Of a DNA stretch of 64,000 bases, positions 61,123 through 64,000 are shown piece after piece; within the stretch, counting starts at the first letter, position 1; every line of letters begins with the position of its first letter. The position numbers and the translations under genes are program-made. The notes beneath the pieces are model-generated. The model was not told where the DNA came from. It was given only the letters and a program-made list of their open reading frames with translations, and did not search any database. Source of the stretch: Sporosarcina luteola (GTDB lineage Bacteria; Bacillota; Bacilli; Bacillales_A; Planococcaceae); contig NZ_JAMBOK010000005.1 of NCBI RefSeq assembly GCF_023715585.1, positions 1 through 64,000 on the forward strand, written 5' to 3'.

Positions 61123-61157
61123 GATGTGCATTTCCCAGTCCAGTTATTGTTTGTCAT
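61119..61157 (-). CDS. 12-codon leader ORF coupled to the deacetylase
   Basis: AATGGAGGATTGGCG precedes an ATG reading MTNNNWTGKCTS and a stop. The stop overlaps the deacetylase ATG as ATGA, so ribosomes on the leader would pass directly to the deacetylase gene, which has no ribosome site of its own. The leader may set translation rate. Confidence 0.55.
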   Translation of the reverse strand: MTNNNWTGKCTS

Positions 61158-61227
61158 CGCCAATCCTCCATTTGGATATGTTGGCTTTACGATTCCCGTT
61201 CGCCCAGGAACTATACTTGGGAAGTGA

Positions 61228-61794
61228 CTAGCGGATGTCTTTTGCCATCATAACAATTCTCCGGATAACACTTTCAACTTCCCCACTGTCCTTGATTACG
61301 AATAAATGATCTGCTTCTCCCTCAAATGGATCTACGACGTCTTCCTTAAGCGAATCGGCATTTTGCCGAACAAGGACTTCTTCAAAATTGGAAGCGCTTC
61401 TGAAGATACCCGTATCACGTTGACTGTTTGTAACGCGGTCCAGCAGAACAGAATCCGGTAAATCAAAGTGGACGAGGACGCGAATGAATTCAGTTTTCGG
61501 AAAGAACTGTTCAAGCAAATACGCACGGCCTTTTCGGCTTCGATTTGAATTGCAAATAATGAGATGACAGTCGGTATGTTCTTTCGCATAATCGACAATC
61601 AGCTGTGAGATTGCGTGCTTCAGCGTATTCGGTCCTGCCTTCGGTTGTAAATACTTGTAGTATGTATTAATAAATGCCCCATGGTTATCTTGATCCACAA
61701 CAATTGAGTTAGTTAGCTTTTTCTCCAAAGCCTTCGCAAATGTAGTTTTTCCGCTATGTGTCTTGCCAACAGTAAGTATGACTAGCCTCTTCAT
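61228..61794 (-). CDS. P-loop ATPase/kinase-like protein
   Basis: The 188-residue protein has Walker A GKTHSGKTT (about 10-18), a DxD-like VVDQDNHGA, and LVHFDLPDSVLLDRV, similar to AAA_33-type nucleotide kinases that phosphorylate small molecules or nucleic acids. The substrate is unknown. The ATG at 61794 follows AGGAG at eight bases; the longer frame has no site. Confidence 0.75.
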   Translation of the reverse strand: MKRLVILTVGKTHSGKTTFAKALEKKLTNSIVVDQDNHGAFINTYYKYLQPKAGPNTLKHAISQLIVDYAKEHTDCHLIICNSNRSRKGRAYLLEQFFPKTEFIRVLVHFDLPDSVLLDRVTNSQRDTGIFRSASNFEEVLVRQNADSLKEDVVDPFEGEADHLFVIKDSGEVESVIRRIVMMAKDIR

Positions 61795-61905
61795 TGCCAC
61801 ATCTCCTATTCTTACAATCTGCAATTCAGTTATTCGCACATGACAGAATGAATCCAGTCAAATGACTCATCCTAACAGCATCAACAGAACAAGGAGTTGA
61901 CCCTT

Positions 61906-62235
61906 ATGAAAAATTTACTTATAACGCTTGGATTAATGATCGCAGTTCCTGCAACGGCAGCAGATATAACTATCCCTACACAGCAGCACGAACAAACACC
62001 CGCATACGCAAAATGGGGGGCCTTGGCGGTAAAAGAGACAAAACAAAAATATCCCGACGCAAATATTGTCGACTACTTGCATATCGGGAGCGAAACGAAA
62101 GACAATACAACCATTGAAAAGTTCAAGTTATGGTTAAAAGACGACAAGCACGAATTCGGCGTTATTATCCAGATCACATTCTCCACAAAAACCGACAACA
62201 TCATCAAAATCGATTTCCAGGAAACCGACAGATAA
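61906..62235 (+). CDS. Secreted DUF3889 family protein
   Basis: The 109-residue protein has a signal peptide (MKNLLITLGLMIAVPATA, cleavage near 18-20) and a compact domain with YAKWGALAVKETKQKYPDAN and FKLWLKDDKHEFGVIIQITF. This recalls DUF3889 proteins of Bacillus, secreted and of unknown role. The ATG at 61906 follows AAGGAGTTGACCCTT. Confidence 0.7.
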   Translation: MKNLLITLGLMIAVPATAADITIPTQQHEQTPAYAKWGALAVKETKQKYPDANIVDYLHIGSETKDNTTIEKFKLWLKDDKHEFGVIIQITFSTKTDNIIKIDFQETDR

Positions 62236-62237
62236 AA

Positions 62238-62269
62238 GTCAAAAGCGGTGGCTGTCAAAAGCGGTGCCT
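62238..62269. repeat. Two-copy 16-bp tandem repeat
   Basis: GTCAAAAGCGGTGGCT (62238-62253) is followed directly by GTCAAAAGCGGTGCCT (62254-62269), with one difference. It adjoins the inverted-repeat element at 62263. Confidence 0.8.
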
Positions 62270-62409
62270 GTGCAGCACACTATTCAGCATATTAACTACA
62301 ATTGAATAAACTGACAACTGAAACACCGAAATATAAACGTTCATTACTAATTATGGTGTATTTTTATCCAAAATCATAAATAGTCATTAATGTACCATGC
62401 ACAGGCACC
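62263..62409. repeat. 147-bp element bounded by 12-bp perfect inverted repeats
   Basis: GGTGCCTGTGCA (62263-62274) is inverted exactly as TGCACAGGCACC (62398-62409). The 123 bp between are AT-rich and carry no frame. It lies between two converging genes and could be a small MITE-like or REP-associated element; no target duplication was identified. Confidence 0.65.
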
Positions 62410-62427
62410 CACACAATTCTACACATT

Positions 62428-63273
62428 TCACCAGCCGTTGACGAAGTAGCCGATTGTTTCGGTTTCTTCTTCGTTCAATTCTCGTTGGAGCGTGTTGGCC
62501 ATTTCTTGGCGGATGGCTTCTGCGTTCCCTTCATGCTTTTGGGTGAGCAGGGCCGCATTTTTCAGCAATTGCAGAAACGAGTCGAAATCCTCTTTCCGTA
62601 AAGGCGCTGGATGATGGGAGAGGAAGTAAATATCAGCATCATACTTTTCTAATTGCTGAACGAGCTTAAGCATTTTTCCCACCGTGTAATTCCACTTTTC
62701 AGCGTATAGATTCGCATAGAGGCAATCCCCTAAAAACAGGGCCTTTTCTTCCGGAATGAATACAATGCAGGAATCGCTTGAATGGTCGCCGCCGATGTGC
62801 TCAATTTCACATGTCACTCCACCTGCATGTACAGTCATTCGATTTTCGAAGACAATTGTAGGTAGCTGAACCTGGATATTCCGCTCAGAACCGAACTCCT
62901 CTTTAATTGCGTCCGCACAAAATGGGATTTCTGTTCCTTCTTCTACCCGTTGATCCAAGTCTTCGTCTTCCCAGGACAGGGATTGCATTTCTTGGATATT
63001 TCCGTAGGTTTCCTTATTGGAGATACTCGGTACTGCGATTTCACGCATGCCAAAGACATGGTCCCAATGCCAATGGGTGAGGATGAGCAAATCCGCCCTG
63101 ACTCCAATTTGCTCAAGCTGTTGTAAAAAAAGCTTGGCGTGCTGTGAGGAATTTCCGGAATCAATGAGGACTGTCTTTTCTTCCCCGACTATCGCCCCCA
63201 GTATCGGGCGGTCCGTTACTTGAACAGGTGGTAAATAATAAAGACGATCGGATACTTTCGTTAGTTTTTGCAT
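62428..63273 (-). CDS. MBL-fold metallo-hydrolase
   Basis: The 281-residue protein has the metallo-beta-lactamase motif THWHWDH (about residues 66-72), a third His in EHIGGDHSSDS, Asp in LFLGDC and His in LSHHPAP. The substrate is unknown; no beta-lactamase-specific trait is seen. AAGGAGAAGGAAA precedes the ATG. It follows the LLM oxidoreductase gene by 22 bp and may be co-transcribed. Confidence 0.88.
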   Translation of the reverse strand: MQKLTKVSDRLYYLPPVQVTDRPILGAIVGEEKTVLIDSGNSSQHAKLFLQQLEQIGVRADLLILTHWHWDHVFGMREIAVPSISNKETYGNIQEMQSLSWEDEDLDQRVEEGTEIPFCADAIKEEFGSERNIQVQLPTIVFENRMTVHAGGVTCEIEHIGGDHSSDSCIVFIPEEKALFLGDCLYANLYAEKWNYTVGKMLKLVQQLEKYDADIYFLSHHPAPLRKEDFDSFLQLLKNAALLTQKHEGNAEAIRQEMANTLQRELNEEETETIGYFVNGW

Positions 63274-63295
63274 TTTCCTTCTCCTTACTTCTTAT

Positions 63296-64000
63296 CTAAA
63301 TCTGTAATTGCGTGTTTTCTTTTTCCCATCGTCCAATTTCAGCTCTTACAATCGGAGCCACTTCCGTTCCTAGCAGCTCAATCGCTCTCATGACGTCTTC
63401 ATGCGGCATTGAACCGACTGGAACGTGGAGCATGAAACGTTCAACTCCGACATTCTTACGGAGGTAAATGATTTTCTCTGCGACTGTTTCCGCGTCACCT
63501 ACGTACATTGCCCCTTCCAAACTGCTTGCTGCTTCGAAGGATTCACGCGTGTACGGCCCCCACCCTCTCTCTTTTCCTAAGACATTCATTACTTGAGCTG
63601 TTGGCGGGAAGAATTTATCCTTTGCTTCATCTGTTGTCTCTCCTACAAACCCATGGGAATGGGACGCAATCTTCAGCTTTGATACGTCATGTCCCGCCTG
63701 CTGCGCAGCTCTTTTATATAACTTCACAATCGGTGCAAACTGCAGAGGACTGCCGCCAATGATCGCAAGTACAAGAGGCAGACCAAGAACGCCAGCACGA
63801 ATAGCAGACTGCGGCGTTCCCCCGCTCGCAATCCAAATTGGCAAACGGTCTTGTTCAGGTCGTGGATACACTCCTAAATCTGGAATGGATGGACGATGCG
63901 TGCCGTTCCAAGTAACCTTTTCAGATTCATTGATTTTCAATAATAATTCCAGCTTCTCATCAAATAATTCATTATAATCCTGAAGATCATAGCCAAAGAG
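63296..64000 (-). CDS. LLM-class flavin-dependent oxidoreductase (partial)
   Basis: The C-terminal 234 residues are present and the frame runs off the right edge. HRPSIPDLGVYPRPEQDRLP then IWIASGGTPQSAIRAG, and SHSHGFVGETTDEAKDKFFP are characteristic of luciferase-like monooxygenases, which use reduced flavin. The start and FMN-binding N-terminus lie outside the window. It is the first visible gene of a leftward pair with the MBL hydrolase. Confidence 0.88.
   Translation of the reverse strand, partial: LFGYDLQDYNELFDEKLELLLKINESEKVTWNGTHRPSIPDLGVYPRPEQDRLPIWIASGGTPQSAIRAGVLGLPLVLAIIGGSPLQFAPIVKLYKRAAQQAGHDVSKLKIASHSHGFVGETTDEAKDKFFPPTAQVMNVLGKERGWGPYTRESFEAASSLEGAMYVGDAETVAEKIIYLRKNVGVERFMLHVPVGSMPHEDVMRAIELLGTEVAPIVRAEIGRWEKENTQLQI

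Overview
The window looks like chromosome of a spore-forming, motile member of the Bacillales, most likely Planococcaceae (Sporosarcina or a close relative). Supporting signs are the Bacillus-type 16S 5' end, gamma-type SASP and PdaA genes (endospores), motAB with a SigD-like promoter (flagella), PerR regulation, two TPP riboswitches, and an ATP-grasp ligase of the D-aspartate-ligase type that fits the Lys-D-Asp/Lys-D-Glu cell walls of that family. No phage, plasmid, IS transposase, tRNA gene or true CRISPR array was found. Species cannot be fixed from the sequence alone. Layout. 1-0.7 kb: the start of an rRNA operon read leftwards, with two tandem promoters and repeat-rich DNA upstream. 0.7-22 kb: a block that follows the Bacillus subtilis rrnD neighbourhood (ygxA, ygzB, perR, bcp, gsaB, ygaE, ygaD, ygaC, sspE, mutY, yfhP, yfhH, recX, yfhF), with a 2-hydroxyacid dehydrogenase and a five-gene oligopeptide ABC transporter operon inserted. 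22-31.6 kb: OsmC protein, a candidate small RNA, class I fumarase, a PerR-type iron-efflux ATPase, a YihY protein, an amino acid:sodium symporter and motAB. 31.7-38.6 kb: peptidases, carbonic anhydrase, acetyltransferase and thiT under a TPP riboswitch. 38.7-40.2 kb: a short AT-rich accessory patch (ASCH, Nudix, two tiny membrane proteins). 40.4-53.9 kb: methionine aminopeptidase, DEAD-box helicase, amidase, ATP-grasp ligase, pseudouridine synthase, phosphodiesterase, arylamine N-acetyltransferase, RsbR paralogue, LysM-3D wall enzyme, TerC, RsgA, VanZ. 54-57.6 kb: the ykoFEDC thiamine-precursor ECF transporter with its own TPP riboswitch. 57.9-64 kb: Nudix, SEC-C protein, XRE regulator, deacetylase, P-loop kinase-like protein, DUF3889 protein, MBL hydrolase and the truncated end of a luciferase-like monooxygenase. 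How parts work together. PerR (perfect Per box at its own gene) and the P-type ATPase (two Per-box-like sites) form a peroxide/iron module, with Bcp and an OsmC protein nearby. Thiamine supply is covered by two importers, each behind a TPP riboswitch and terminator. Wall metabolism is represented by PdaA, a YlxY-like deacetylase, the LysM-3D enzyme and the ATP-grasp ligase. The least explained content is intergenic: a seven-unit array with exact 20-bp spacing (57755-57894), a six-unit array with about 21-bp spacing (53983-54098), at least three palindromic repeat families present in several copies, an orphan small-RNA-like unit (22409-22628), a tiny unit tucked between vanZ and rsgA, and a 12-codon leader ORF coupled to a deacetylase.
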